In this document: positions 1 through 11,155 of the stretch, piece by piece
Layout: the number at the start of each line of letters is the position of its first letter
Position numbering within the stretch: position 1 is the stretch's first letter
The notes under the pieces: model-generated
Databases searched by the model: none
What the model saw: only the letters and a program-made list of their open reading frames with translations
Told to the model about the DNA's origin: nothing
Made by a program: the position numbers and the translations under genes
Source: Brachionus rotundiformis
Lineage: Eukaryota; Rotifera; Eurotatoria; Ploima; Brachionidae
Direction of reading: 5' to 3'
NCBI GenBank assembly: GCA_016802295.1
Contig: JAESIW010000129.1
Location: forward strand, 352,061 to 416,060
Length of the DNA: 64,000 nucleotides

Positions 1-1504
1 TTTGGATTTATTCATCAAACAAATATGGACACAATAAAGATCTTGGTTTTCATTTGTCAATTGGTCAAGAAGTTAAAGGTAGGTTTAATAAATTTTTATA
101 GCATATTCTAATACTATTTTAGCATTAGAACCTGAATCAAACAAAAATATGATTATGATAGGAATTATTATTGGTGTATTTGCTTTTTGTATTATTTCAT
201 GTTGCTTTTGCTTTAGAATTAAAAAGGGATTAACTGAGGGTAATTTTTAGAAATAATTTTAAAATCAATTATTTAAAAAATTTAAAGATAATGAAAGTAT
301 TTCGGATCATGAGCCATATAAAAAAGCTAATTTTCATGGAATAAAAGGAAAGCACGTTAACTCAACCAGATCAATTAGAGAAGTCAAGAGTAATTTAAAA
401 ATAAAAACAATCATAAAAAAATCTTATTTTCTTTATTTAGATTTTAAGGATGATAAATACTTGAAGATCGATTTATCGGATAATTATTTAGATCAATCAA
501 AAAATAATGAATTATATGTAAAAAGTGAATTAGATAAAATTATAGATGGAAAAAAAAAAATGCTAAAATTTGAGACACAAACTCGTTCAAATACTAAAAA
601 AAATCCTCAGATGATTGAAACTAGTGTTAAAAAATCATTATCATTTTTGGATGAATTAAATCATTCAATGGAAGATGAGTCAAAATTAATAAAAGACTTG
701 TCCTATCCTAAATCAAATGTAACATCTTTGGAAGATAAAAATTCATTAAATGAAAATAACAATAACTCATGTAATAAAATGGTTACTTTTAGTCATCAAA
801 AAAACTTAATAAATAAAAGTCTAAATTCAGAAAATCAGACTAACACTACTGTATCTACATCGATATCAGGATCTTCTGATTCGGCTGAATCACCTAATCT
901 CTACTTATCTAATGATTCAGATGGTGTCGACTCATCTTCTCTTGTTAGGGAAAAGCTAACTGTTAGCGATCAAAGTTCTAAACAGCCAAACAACTTTCTT
1001 CAAAATAAAAAATACAATCTTATGAATGCATTTTCCGACACAAATGAAAAAATCTTTCGAACTCCTAAATGTTTTATTGAAACACAAGACGGTCTTCCAT
1101 CAGCATCATCCTCACTAAATCAAGAAAGTATTGTTATGAATAGCCAAGATTATTCCGGAAAATTCACGGATTCATTTGAAGGAAAATACTTAAACAAGTT
1201 TTGTGAAGATATAGAAGTGTCTTTAAATGTTGACTGTGCAGATGATTATTCTGTAAATGATTTTAGTGGTGATTATAGCTTTGACAATGGTCAAAAAACT
1301 CAAATTTATTCTACAATTCCAAGCAAACAATTCTCAACAGGACAGCAATTTATACATAAATTTTCTGAAATTAGAAAAAATACTGAACATAAAAAAACAA
1401 TTTTTTCTCAGCAGAATAATTTAGATTATACACTTTCTAAAAAAAATTCAATTGAAAGGCTAAATAATTCGAATAAAAATAGTCATCTTGGTGTATTAGT
1501 TTAA
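1..1504 (+). CDS. 3' part of a single-pass membrane protein, long cytoplasmic tail (5' end outside window)
   Basis: Four exons can be joined in one frame. Exon 1 (about 3-77, incomplete) encodes a short stretch before the membrane. A phase-1 intron (about 78-132) leads to exon 2 (about 133-240), which carries a hydrophobic helix ending in a Cys/Phe-rich stretch and a basic stop-transfer (RIKKG). Exon 3 starts near 288 and ends near 391. A last intron ending in TTTATTTAG at about 440 leads to the large final exon, which stops at 1502-1504. The tail is about 360 residues, Ser/Asn-rich and low in complexity, with no domain I recognise. An AATAAA lies at 1531-1536. The extracellular part is not in the window, so the family cannot be named. 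The membrane helix and intron phases are seen directly; topology (N outside) is inferred from the basic residues after the helix. Confidence 0.65.
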
Positions 1505-2515
1505 TAATTTCATTCCTAAATGCATTATTCAATAAAAGGAAATATTAATTTTTTTTTTATAATTCAAGTATTACATTTTATTTAATTTACAATTTTTTAA
1601 ACCTAAAAATTTTAAATAAAAAAAAAGAAAAAACTTTTAATTTATTTTTTAATTAATAGAAATGTTCTCCTAGTTAATAATAATGATTAAAAAAATAGAT
1701 TCTAGTAAATTCTTATCAAATTTTAAATTTAAACAAGTAAGTTGTAAATTTTTTGACAAAAAAATTGAATAAGAATTAAATTCTGATTCTAAAATAGAAA
1801 TATCAATCAAAACTATAAAAAGACAAAAAAATATTTCAATAATTCGAATTAATATAAAAAATTTAAATTAATTTCTTTTTTAAATAATGAGTAAACTATT
1901 AAATTTTAAAAACTAAAAAATTTAAAAAATGCTTGAAAGAATTTTTTTTTCTTAGTTTTATGGATCTTAAGTATTTTTTTGATATTCAATTCAATTCTTT
2001 GAATTTTTTACCTTTAATAACTAGAATATACGACCAATTTAAAATAACGAATTTCTTCCACGAAACCAAAAAATTTCTTGTAGAATTAAACTAAATCGTT
2101 TTTAAACATGAAATTAGCAATATTACGAAAAAGAAAACTTCAAAGTAATTTTTACATAAAATTGATTATTTTAGAATCTTTTTATTAATACAAAATCCAT
2201 GTAATGAATAGTTATTGCTTAATCTTAAAAAAATATACAATTTTGTACAAAGTTTGTTTTTTTTTTTAAATTTTAAACAATTGTATCAGATTATTTCTCT
2301 CCAATTTGTTATTAAAATTTTTTAATTTTATTCAAATAGCTTCTAAGGTATAATTATTTATTTCAAATATGAAAAATAAGCTATTTTTATCATTTAATAT
2401 CTATAAATCCTAATATAAATCAAGATATTTAATAATTTAAATAGATCAGAAAATTTATTTTAAAAAATGTTTTTCAGCTGATATTTCTTAATGTCTTGAT
2501 TATAAATTTATAAAT
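1505..2515. other. intergenic, AT-rich
   Basis: About 1 kb between converging genes. It holds the AATAAA of the upstream + gene at 1531-1536 and, for the - gene, TTTATT (AATAAA on the minus strand) at 2454-2459. I see no coding potential. Confidence 0.6.
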
Positions 2516-3223
2516 TTAGATAAAATTTTGGTTACGATCTTTTATCTCTTGATAAATTTTATTAGGCGTAAATGCATAAAAATCGTTACGAGTTTTTCTA
2601 AAATGACGCAAAGATCGGTTATCTATTGAATAGAATGCCTTAATAATATCATTTTGTAGGTTTATGTCTCTAAAATCATTACTTGACCAAATATCTTTCT
2701 TAAAATGATGTTCAAAAGCCTTAGCTTTTGAATTATCCTTCCTTATTCGCTTATAAGTCTCATTTGATTTGACAAGCAGTTCATTAGCTCGTATATTTCG
2801 AAAATTTTGTTCTAATTGTTTTTGCTCAAGGATTATTTTTTGCTCAAATAGAAGTTTTTTTTTCTTTTCCGATTGTTTATCGATATTATTAACGCTATTA
2901 TCAGAAGATCTGTTAATCTTTAACTTTGGCATTTCTTTAGAATTCCATTCATAGTTTGTTGAGGAAGTAAAATTGTTAGTTAGAAAATTATCAGTGCTGT
3001 AAGATTTTGGCAAAAAATTGTCGATTTTAATTTTTTCTATTGTGTCAGGTTGATTTGTTAAAACTGAGAATTTGTCAACACCAATTTCAAATATTTCTTT
3101 GTTCTTTTTTAAGTTGTTTTCGAATAAAATGGGATCTTTTTGGCTTATAGAAATTATATTTTTTGAAAATTTTAACGGTGGCAAAAACGATTTTTTCTTC
3201 GAATTTATATCATTAAACTCCAT
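2516..3223 (-). CDS. unidentified 235-residue protein
   Basis: A single open frame from an ATG at 3221-3223 to a TAA at 2516-2518, with a minus-strand AATAAA about 57 bp downstream. The protein is Lys/Asn/Ser-rich. The first half looks disordered. Residues about 115-165 are Lys/Glu/Gln-rich and likely helical (runs such as EKKKKLLFEQKIILEQKQLEQ), followed by a more complex C-terminal part with aromatic residues (KDIWSSNDF, FRKTRNDFYAFTPNKIYQEI). There is no signal peptide or membrane segment. I do not recognise the family. The helical stretch followed by short aromatic motifs is a style seen in axonemal and microtubule-associated proteins, but that is only an impression. The density of sense codons in this AT-rich DNA supports a real gene. 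Confidence 0.6.
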   Translation of the reverse strand: MEFNDINSKKKSFLPPLKFSKNIISISQKDPILFENNLKKNKEIFEIGVDKFSVLTNQPDTIEKIKIDNFLPKSYSTDNFLTNNFTSSTNYEWNSKEMPKLKINRSSDNSVNNIDKQSEKKKKLLFEQKIILEQKQLEQNFRNIRANELLVKSNETYKRIRKDNSKAKAFEHHFKKDIWSSNDFRDINLQNDIIKAFYSIDNRSLRHFRKTRNDFYAFTPNKIYQEIKDRNQNFI

Positions 3224-4274
3224 ATTAAGTAATTATTTAAAATTATTTAAATCTAATTTCAACTAAAATAAAAATTGTAGTAAACTAACAATTCACAGTC
3301 AAAATAAATCCTAATTAATTTAATTTTGGAGAAGAAAAAAAAATATTTCAATTTTTTATGGTTATACATCTTAGTTAATCAAAAAATTTGTTTGTGTTTG
3401 AGAATATAAATTACAGAAATGAAACACACAGCTGAATGTTAAATTAAATTGTTTAATAATTAGTTTCTATTATTTCAATGTTTTATAAGCTTCAAGCATC
3501 ATGTGTTAAAATTTCCAGACAAAAGAATAAAAATCTTAATATACATTTAGGCATACCTGAATACCTTTAGATTGTTTTCGATAAAAAATACGAGACTTTT
3601 CTTGCTTTTTCCTTATTTTATGGTATTTCTTAATTTTTAGACCAAAATCAAATTCCGATGAAAATTAAACGGACATGCAATCGAGACTTAAAATCGATTT
3701 TCTGATTTTGGCTTGATCTCAGAAAATTTAATTATTTTTTATTTGAAATTAATTTCAATCAATTATTTTTAAGTTTAGCATTTTCTGATAAAATAAACAA
3801 AATTTATTTCTTAGAAAAAGAAACTAAAAATTATAAAATAGTAAAATTGAAGTTAAATGGAAAACATTTATTTATACATTTAGCACTTAGAAAAATTTAA
3901 TTGTCAAGAACAACAGTACAGAAGCTTTATAGCATTAAAAATTCATTAAAACCTGTTATGTTTTTTTTTGTTTGCAACTCAATTGTGTACTTCGTTTATT
4001 TCTTGAAAATTGCTTCACAATAGCAAATTAGCTCCATCATTTATTTTTAAATTTCTATTTCAAGTTTTCGAGTTTCATACAAACAAGGCAGCAAATTCAA
4101 AATAGAGACTCTTTAAACATCAATAGACTTTAGATTACACTATTCCTCCCTCGTGTAAGTTCAATTAAGTCACCTTTAAGGATTCTGTTTATCAAATACT
4201 TATTTTCTAATTTAATTGATTTTTTAAATAAATATATAAAATATTTCAGAAGATTTTTATTCCTTTAATGAATT
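3224..4274. other. intergenic, divergent promoter region
   Basis: About 1 kb separating the start of the - gene (3223) from the start of the + gene (4275). It must hold both promoters. No RNA gene or extra exon is visible. Confidence 0.5.
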
Positions 4275-5217
4275 ATGACTGTTCTCCCAGACATTGTGCG
4301 AGAAGCAAAAATTATTTCTGGTAAGGACCACAAATTAATAAATGATATTTTTCCATCGTCTAGTATTTCTAATTTTGAATTCGATTCCACCGAGAACAAA
4401 AACGAAAATTCACAAAAATCTAAAAAAAGAACAGGCTCATTTAAACATGATAAATATAAAACATTAATATTAAACGACAAGAAACGTAGTACATCATATT
4501 CCCGAGCAACACGATCAACCGACTTTACTAACGTTAAAAATTCGCCATTAGCAACAAATTACGTATATAATTGGAAGGCTATTGAAAGGATACCATCCAA
4601 ACATGTTCAAGCAAATGTAAAAATTTATAAACCACCTAAGCGAATTGAAATGACAGGTAGACCCTCTTCTCCATATAGAGTTAAAGTAGATTATGAGACA
4701 GCAGATCCGACTTTTCATAATGCAAAAAGATCACTTGAAATGAAACGGCTTCAATATTTACAAACTCATACAACTTGGTCTATTTATCCGTATGCTGGAA
4801 TTGAAGAACGAGAAGAATACAAGTAATAATATTAAAATTAACATGTTACATATTTTAAGTGCTTAAAAGTAAAAAAATACGAGAAACGCTGAAAGAACAA
4901 ATAGAACAAAAAGATAGACAATTGAAAAAAGAATTTGATGACAAAATTTTAGAATTTAAGATTGTTTCTGAATTAGATGAGCAATTCAAAAATGAAGACA
5001 AAATGAGAAAATTTGAAAAAGCAAAATATTTAATGAGTTATAGAGATGAAAATAAACAAGTAAAATGGATGATGATATATAAAAAATTTTATTTATAAAT
5101 TTTAAGCTTATGGAAGAAAGATGGATGCATAACTATTTACTTAAAAGACATGAATGGCAACAGGAGAGTCAATTACTTGATCAAGATCCAGTGAATTGGA
5201 GCAAAACACTTAGATAA
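4275..5217 (+). CDS. unidentified coiled-coil protein, three exons
   Basis: Exons 4275-4822, 4870-5059 and 5107-5217 join with matching phases (2 then 0). The introns are 47 nt each, GT-AG. The ATG at 4275 gives about 282 residues. The N-terminal half is basic and probably disordered (Ser/Lys-rich). The middle has short aromatic/proline motifs (SIYPYAGIEEREEYNKK). The C-terminal 100 residues are a strong Lys/Glu/Gln coiled coil (ETLKEQIEQKDRQLKKEFDDK) ending in WMHNYLLKRHEWQQESQLL and WSKTLR. An AATAAA lies at 5278-5283. I cannot assign a family with confidence. The LKEQIEQK-type helix resembles those in ciliary coiled-coil proteins, so a cilium/centriole role is possible but unproven. The phase match over two introns is good evidence for a working gene. 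Confidence 0.65.
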
Positions 5218-6410
5218 AATTTATTAAGAGAGTTTATTTTTAATATTTAATTATTCAAAAATGATTTAATCGTACTAAATAAATAAATGTCTTAAATAAA
5301 TTACTAAATGCTTTATTCCATTTTTTTAAAGTTTTTTTAAAATGTTTTAACTATGTAATTAACTTATTTGTGTATATTTTTAGTAGCAAGATTAATTGTA
5401 GCAATAAAATATAGGAACAAACCTTTGCAAAGCTCTATTAAGTGTTAGCATTAGTTTTGTCAATGATCGCTATACAATCATCAATTTTTAAGTATTTTAT
5501 TCATCACAAAAAGATTTGATTGGAAGCCATTTAACTTTATTGCAAGAAGAATATATCTTCAATTGATCGATAAAATTCAACTTTATGTTTTTAGTGATAA
5601 AAAAAACCTAGGTCGTTTTCACATGTTTATTTTGCTAATTGCTGTCTATCGGCCTTTATGAGTTAGAATGTCATAATCTTTTAAATTTTTGAGACTGTTA
5701 AAATCGATCGTTTAAATGAGTTGAAATGAGACAATGTCATTGTCAATATCATGCAATTTTTTGATCAAAGGAGGTTTTTGTGTTATCAGTCTAGACTTTG
5801 CAATTAATCTCTCTGGAAGGCAATGCTGAGATTGATTAATAAGATTATATTTAGCTTTAAATTTTGTGAATAGGATATTGATTTTAATTTTTGTTATCGC
5901 AGTTATTTAGACTCAAGTATCAAAAAAAAGGATTACCTTTTGCAGACAATCTCGACATATTAATTTTAGTTTTATTTGGAAAGATGACCTAACAAAACAT
6001 AACTTATGTTTAATTATATAAAAGTTTCCAATTTTTAATCTAATTGAATAGCAATTTTTTAAAATTTTTTATATAACAATTATTTTAAAATAAATTCATA
6101 TTTATTTTAAAAAAAGCATTAATCTTTTAAAATAATAATAAATAGAACTTTTTTTAAAATCTTTTATTTATTCTAATTCTTAAACTGTCAATGATTCTGA
6201 AAAATATTTATTTAAATTTAGTATAAATGAAATTTAAAAAGAAATTTAAATTTTCAGTAATTTTCCGAGAGTTCCGAGTCAATCTCTACGATCTTTTAAA
6301 ATAATAATGGAATTCTTACATACTAATATTTAGAAAAAATTTATTAATAAACTCAATCTCAAGTTTTTTAAAACCGAAATATTAAAACTTTTATGTCTAT
6401 CGAGACTTAA
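5218..6410. other. intergenic, convergent gene ends
   Basis: AATAAA of the + gene at 5278 and, for the - gene, TTTATT at 6340-6345. The stretch 5380-5900 has somewhat less simple sequence than usual here and may be an old repeat, but no frame stays open. Confidence 0.5.
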
Positions 6411-9400
6411 TCATTGTTCATTTTTGCACCCAATACATCCTTTACAATCAGGTTTATTTTCATACAAATAAAAGGTATCTGGTAAGCCAAGCGATCTTGC
6501 TTTTTCTATTTGTTCAATTGTTGGCTTGGCTTCATAGACGATTTTCACCTCATTCGTCTCTTTTTTATCAGGTTTTTCATCGCCACAACTTGCGCATTTA
6601 ACCATATTCGGTTTATTAACTGTCAAACAGAGCTGACAAGCCCAGCTTCCTTGTTCCTTTTTTAATTTACTAGCTAAATCACTTATTACCTCGTTAGGTT
6701 GAATCGATGACGTTGATGAAATATTTTTACTTAATTTTTGTGATTTTTCAAACTCTCCTACAAATTTTTTTGCTTCTTCTTCAGATCTAAATTTTGCAGC
6801 TAAAAATTCCGTATGTGATGTTCCTTCAGAGCAGTCATTTGCAAACCATCTCACTTGTTTTTCGTTGATTAATTCAAGTTTGATTTCTGGGGTAATGCGA
6901 TGATTAGCACAAATCTTAAGAACTTGATCGCGTCGCATTAGTACTCTGAAATTATTTTCTTTAATTTTATGCTTCAAAATTTTCAGCTCACCGACACCTT
7001 TTTCTTTCCATTCTTTATTTTTAGAATCAAATCGGTACAATTTGCAGCGTTGTTTAAATAAAATCTCTTCATTTTCCTCGCCAGTTTTAACTTCAACTTC
7101 GTTAAGTTTTACCAAAGGTTTAAACTCAACTTGAGGTTCGTACTCTTCTGGATTTTGATTATCTCCTTCTTCTTCACCTTCTTCAGCTTTTGATACTTGC
7201 CCGAATAATGGTGTTGGCTTATTACCAAATAAGCTAGTTGTTTGATTGTTTTGGCTACCAAAACCACCAGTAAAGCCGCCAGAGAAGCCACTTTTAGATT
7301 TAGCTAAATCAGAAAATGAAGGTCCAGCCTTTAATGAAAATATGTTTTCCACTTTTGTGTCTTGCTTATTTTCACTGCTAGACTTTAGTCCAAACGATTG
7401 GCCAAAAGTTATTGGGGATTGATTAGTTTTCGATTCTAGACCAAAAAGAAATTTCATGTTTTTTTCAGATGATTCTGTTTGTTCAAGTTCTACATTATTT
7501 TTTTCTCTTATCGTTTGACATGCAATGCATTTATTTAGTTCATCTTTATTCACAACATAGCATCCTTTGCATGTCCAGCCAGATTGTTTAAACATTGAAC
7601 TAAGACTTGGTTTTAAGTCATCACATTTACTTTTTGTCTCTTCTTTTTTCTCCGATTTTTTCTCAATATTATCAGTGGCAGCTATTTTTTGTGATTCTTC
7701 ACATATCTGTTTAAATTTTTTTGCATCCTCTTCATTTTTAAATCGAACAGCTAATAATTCATGTTTCCCTTCTCCTTCAGAATAATCTTGTGCGTACCAT
7801 CTAATTTGTTTTTCATTGAAAATTTCCCATTTTAAGTCATTGGTAATTCTGTGATTAGCACATAATTTAAGAACATGATCACGTCGCATAAGAATACGAA
7901 ACATATTTTCATTTGTCTTATGTTTCAATATTTTTATTTCTCCAGTTCCTTTTTCTTTCCATTCTTTAAGATTGCTGTCATAACGATAAAGTTTGCAGCG
8001 TTGTTTAAATAAAATCTCTTCATTTTCCTCGCCAGTTTTAACTTCAACTTCGTTAAGTTTTACCAAAGGTTTAAACTCAACTTGAGGTTCGTACTCTTCT
8101 GGATTTTGATTATCTCCTTCTTCTTCACCTTCTTCAGCTTTTGATACTTGCCCGAATAATGGTGTTGGCTTATTACCAAATAAGCTAGTTGTTTGATTGT
8201 TTTGGCTACCAAAACCACCAGTAAAGCCTAATGTCTTGAATAAACTTGTAGAGTTAGCATTTTCTTTTGAATTTGCTATTACAAAACCATTATTTTCTGA
8301 TAAACTACTGAAAGATGGCATGGTTGATCTTTCGAATAAAATTGGCTCTGCTTTTGATTCAACAATATTTTCTTTTGCTAAGAATTCTATCTTTTGTCCT
8401 TGTTGCTGAGTTGGCAGACCAAAAGAAAATTTTTTGTCGACATTGCTTTCCAAAGTTAATTGTTGTGTGATAGGCTTATTTTCTTTAAATTTTGTTTCTA
8501 TATCCAATTTTTGAGTTGAACAACAAGCACATTTAACATCATCATTTTTGTTTGGTGCATAACATGCACTACATTTCCACGAATCAGTTTTTAAAGCTTC
8601 AGCTAAGCTTGGCTTATTAGAAATAACCAAGGGTGTTTTTTTCTCTTTAACTGAACTTTTTGAAATATCGAAATTTTTCATTTCTTTAATGGCTTTTTCA
8701 AATTCAGTTTTAAATTGACTTGCTTCTTCAGGAGTTTTGAATTGTGCCAAAAGCATTTCTGTTTTGGATTCATTTTCCGAAAAATCATTAGCCATCCAGC
8801 TTAATTGTTTTGGAGATAATTGATTAAGTTTCATTTCATCAGTAACTCGATGGTTTGCACAAATTTTAAGAACTTGTTCCCGTCTCATCAAAATTCTTAT
8901 TAATTTTGTTTCTTTGTGTTTTAGTAATTTCAATTCCCCAATACCTTTCTCTTTCCATTCTTTTGCCGCACTGTCAAAGCGGAACAATTTACAACGTTTT
9001 TTAAACAAGACATCCTCGTCTTCTTCACCAGTTTTAACCTCAACTTCTTTCAATTGAACAATTGGTTTGAATTCAGCTTGTGGCTCATAATCTTCTGGAT
9101 TCCCAACTACTTCACTATCTTCAGTTTCTTCGTTTGGCTTTGTAACTAAGGCAGATATCGTATTTGAAACATTAGTAGCTGTTAATTTGAATATGTTTCC
9201 AGTTGAAGGTAAATTTGAAAATGGACTTTGTTTTGTAGATTCTGGTGGTTTAAATAAATTAGTTCCAGAAAATATATTAGAAGTGGGTTGTGGTGTTGTT
9301 GATGTAAATGAAATCTGATCAGATTTTGATGGTGGAATAGAAGAAATCGATTTTGTTTCTGTTGATTTGGTGGGAGAAAAATCAAAAATAGGTGGTTTTG

Positions 9401-10210
9401 GCTTTTCCATTTGAATTTGAATATTCGATTGTTGAGGTGGTTTAAACAAAAATTGATTCGCTTGAGGTGTGCTAGTAGTTGTTAAATTAGGAGTAAATTT
9501 TAACGATGCCGTAGTTGGGGCAAGTTGTTGGGATTGTGCTTGATGATTTATTATTTGAGTTTGTATAGGTTTAACTGGAGGACCTGGAAATGCTGATACT
9601 TGAGACGAATTAAATGGGGGCAAAGGGACATTCGGAACTGATTTTTGCTGTGGAGGTAGCTGGCCAAAATCAGGTGGAGCTGGTTTATTCATTGCCGAAG
9701 CAGAAGTGGGCATTGTTTGATTTAAATTATGAGAATTTTGTATATGATTCTGGTTTAAAGGAGTTTGAACACTTTGAAAACTAAGATTATTTAGCATTGA
9801 TTGATTAATTTGATCAAGTATCGTATTATTAATCGGACCTGGAAAATTTGGAGGAAGATGAGGAGGTTGACAAACAGGAGGAATACTTGGTGGAAACATA
9901 GGAGTCGTAAAATTCTAAAATAAATTTTAAATAAAAATCAAATGATTACATTAAATGATACTTGTCGGTTAAGATCATATATTTTTCTTAATAACGTTTT
10001 AAATTCTTCAAAATCTTCCTTTAAATTTTAGATTAGAGTTTTATTTGAATCAAAATTTTAATTTACGTCTTGTTTCACATAAGCTTCTCGTAAGGCTCGA
10101 ATTTCACTGATTAGATTTTTATTCATATCAATCATATTTTTATTTTGATCAATTACTTCCTTGGTGATAAGTTCACACAAGTTTTCCAAATTACTAATTC
10201 GATGATCCAT
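6411..10210 (-). CDS. RANBP2: RANBP2/Nup358-like nucleoporin with three RanBD + zinc-finger repeats
   Basis: Exons 10210-10067, 10018-9962 and 9914-6411 are all phase 0 and give about 1234 residues. The first two short exons encode a helical N-terminus (48 and 19 residues). The large exon begins with a Pro/Asn/Gln-rich segment with Phe-Lys-Pro and FG-type motifs. Three Ran-binding domains follow at large-exon residues about 265-405, 600-740 and 917-1056, each opening with a YEPQ(A/V)EFKP-type motif and containing FRILMRR/ICANHR-type cores. Each is followed by a RanBP2-type zinc finger with four cysteines (about 440, 775 and 1083, e.g. SWKCSACYAPNKND). Proteins with repeated RanBDs and these fingers sit on the cytoplasmic face of the nuclear pore and bind RanGTP and export complexes. 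Human RANBP2 has about 3200 residues with N-terminal TPRs, a SUMO E3 module and a cyclophilin domain; none of these is visible here. The N-terminus could extend further upstream, since an AG lies just before the ATG. Confidence 0.85.
7041..7277 (-). repeat. 237-bp segment duplicated at 7992-8228
   Basis: By eye this stretch of the RANBP2-like coding exon is identical to 7992-8228. It covers the start of one RanBD and the acidic and FG-like linker before it. The spacing is 951 bp (317 codons), one RanBD-linker-finger unit. Confidence 0.85.
7992..8228 (-). repeat. 237-bp segment duplicated at 7041-7277
   Basis: Partner of the copy at 7041-7277. The flanking parts of the two RanBD units are clearly diverged, so identity is confined to this block. 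That fits recent gene conversion or a very recent partial duplication. Confidence 0.85.
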
Positions 10211-11155
10211 CTAAATTAGGTCTTGTTTCAAATTTTTCTAAATATGATAGGGTATTTAATAAAAATTCTCAGAGTTTTATTCAAAAATAAATAAGCTATA
10301 ATTTTGTCTTAATGATATGACTTTGGCTTAAAAATAAACTCAAAAACTTACAAATTATATATTTGTTAATTTTTGATACAAAAAATTACTTTGAAAGTAT
10401 CGCTATTGCTTTTATTCAATTTTAACATGCTTTTTTTAACAAATTTTGCAATTTTCAGAATTTAGAGCATAAATTGAAATAATTTGAAAATATTAAGAAA
10501 TTAAATTAACGTACATTGTAAAGCAAACGCTTCTATCATAGCAAAATAAACTTTAATTAAATCTAAATTTAAAGGACAAATAACACAATCTGTACTTTAA
10601 AAAAAATATCTATTATACAGTTTGTTTCAAGGGTTTACGAACGAAAATACTAATCAATCAAAATTGTCGATTTTATAAATGATTGTTCAACCGAAAATAA
10701 ACGTTACAATATTTTTAAATCTAATCTTTTCTATAAATTTTGTTCAAATTAATTTTTAGTCAAATTTTTGTTTTTTTTTCAAACATGAAGGTTCAAACGA
10801 AGGCTAACGGCCGTTCCCGGGATTTACAACCAGACTATCTTTTTTTTTATTTTATTTCAATAGTTTAGATATTAATTATTCTACTGTCTTAATTTGCTTA
10901 CTAATTGAATCTGATAAAAAATTAAATACAAAAAAAAGTCAAACACTAATTAATATAATTTTTTGGCTTTACTAGTTGTTGTATCATACTTGATATAAAA
11001 ATATATTTAACTTATTTATATGTTAATTTCGAAAATCTTCTTGAAAAAACAAATAAAAAAAAATGGTTCAAAGTTTAGAAATTAGGATAATTCAAATGAT
11101 CTTATTAATTCCAAAAAATATTTTATTTAAAAAAATAATTGTTAATTTAAAAAAA
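10211..11155. other. intergenic
   Basis: Separates the 5' end of the RANBP2-like gene from the 3' end of the CCDC17-like gene, both on the minus strand. Contains a minus-strand AATAAA at 11122-11127 for the latter. No other feature seen. Confidence 0.5.
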
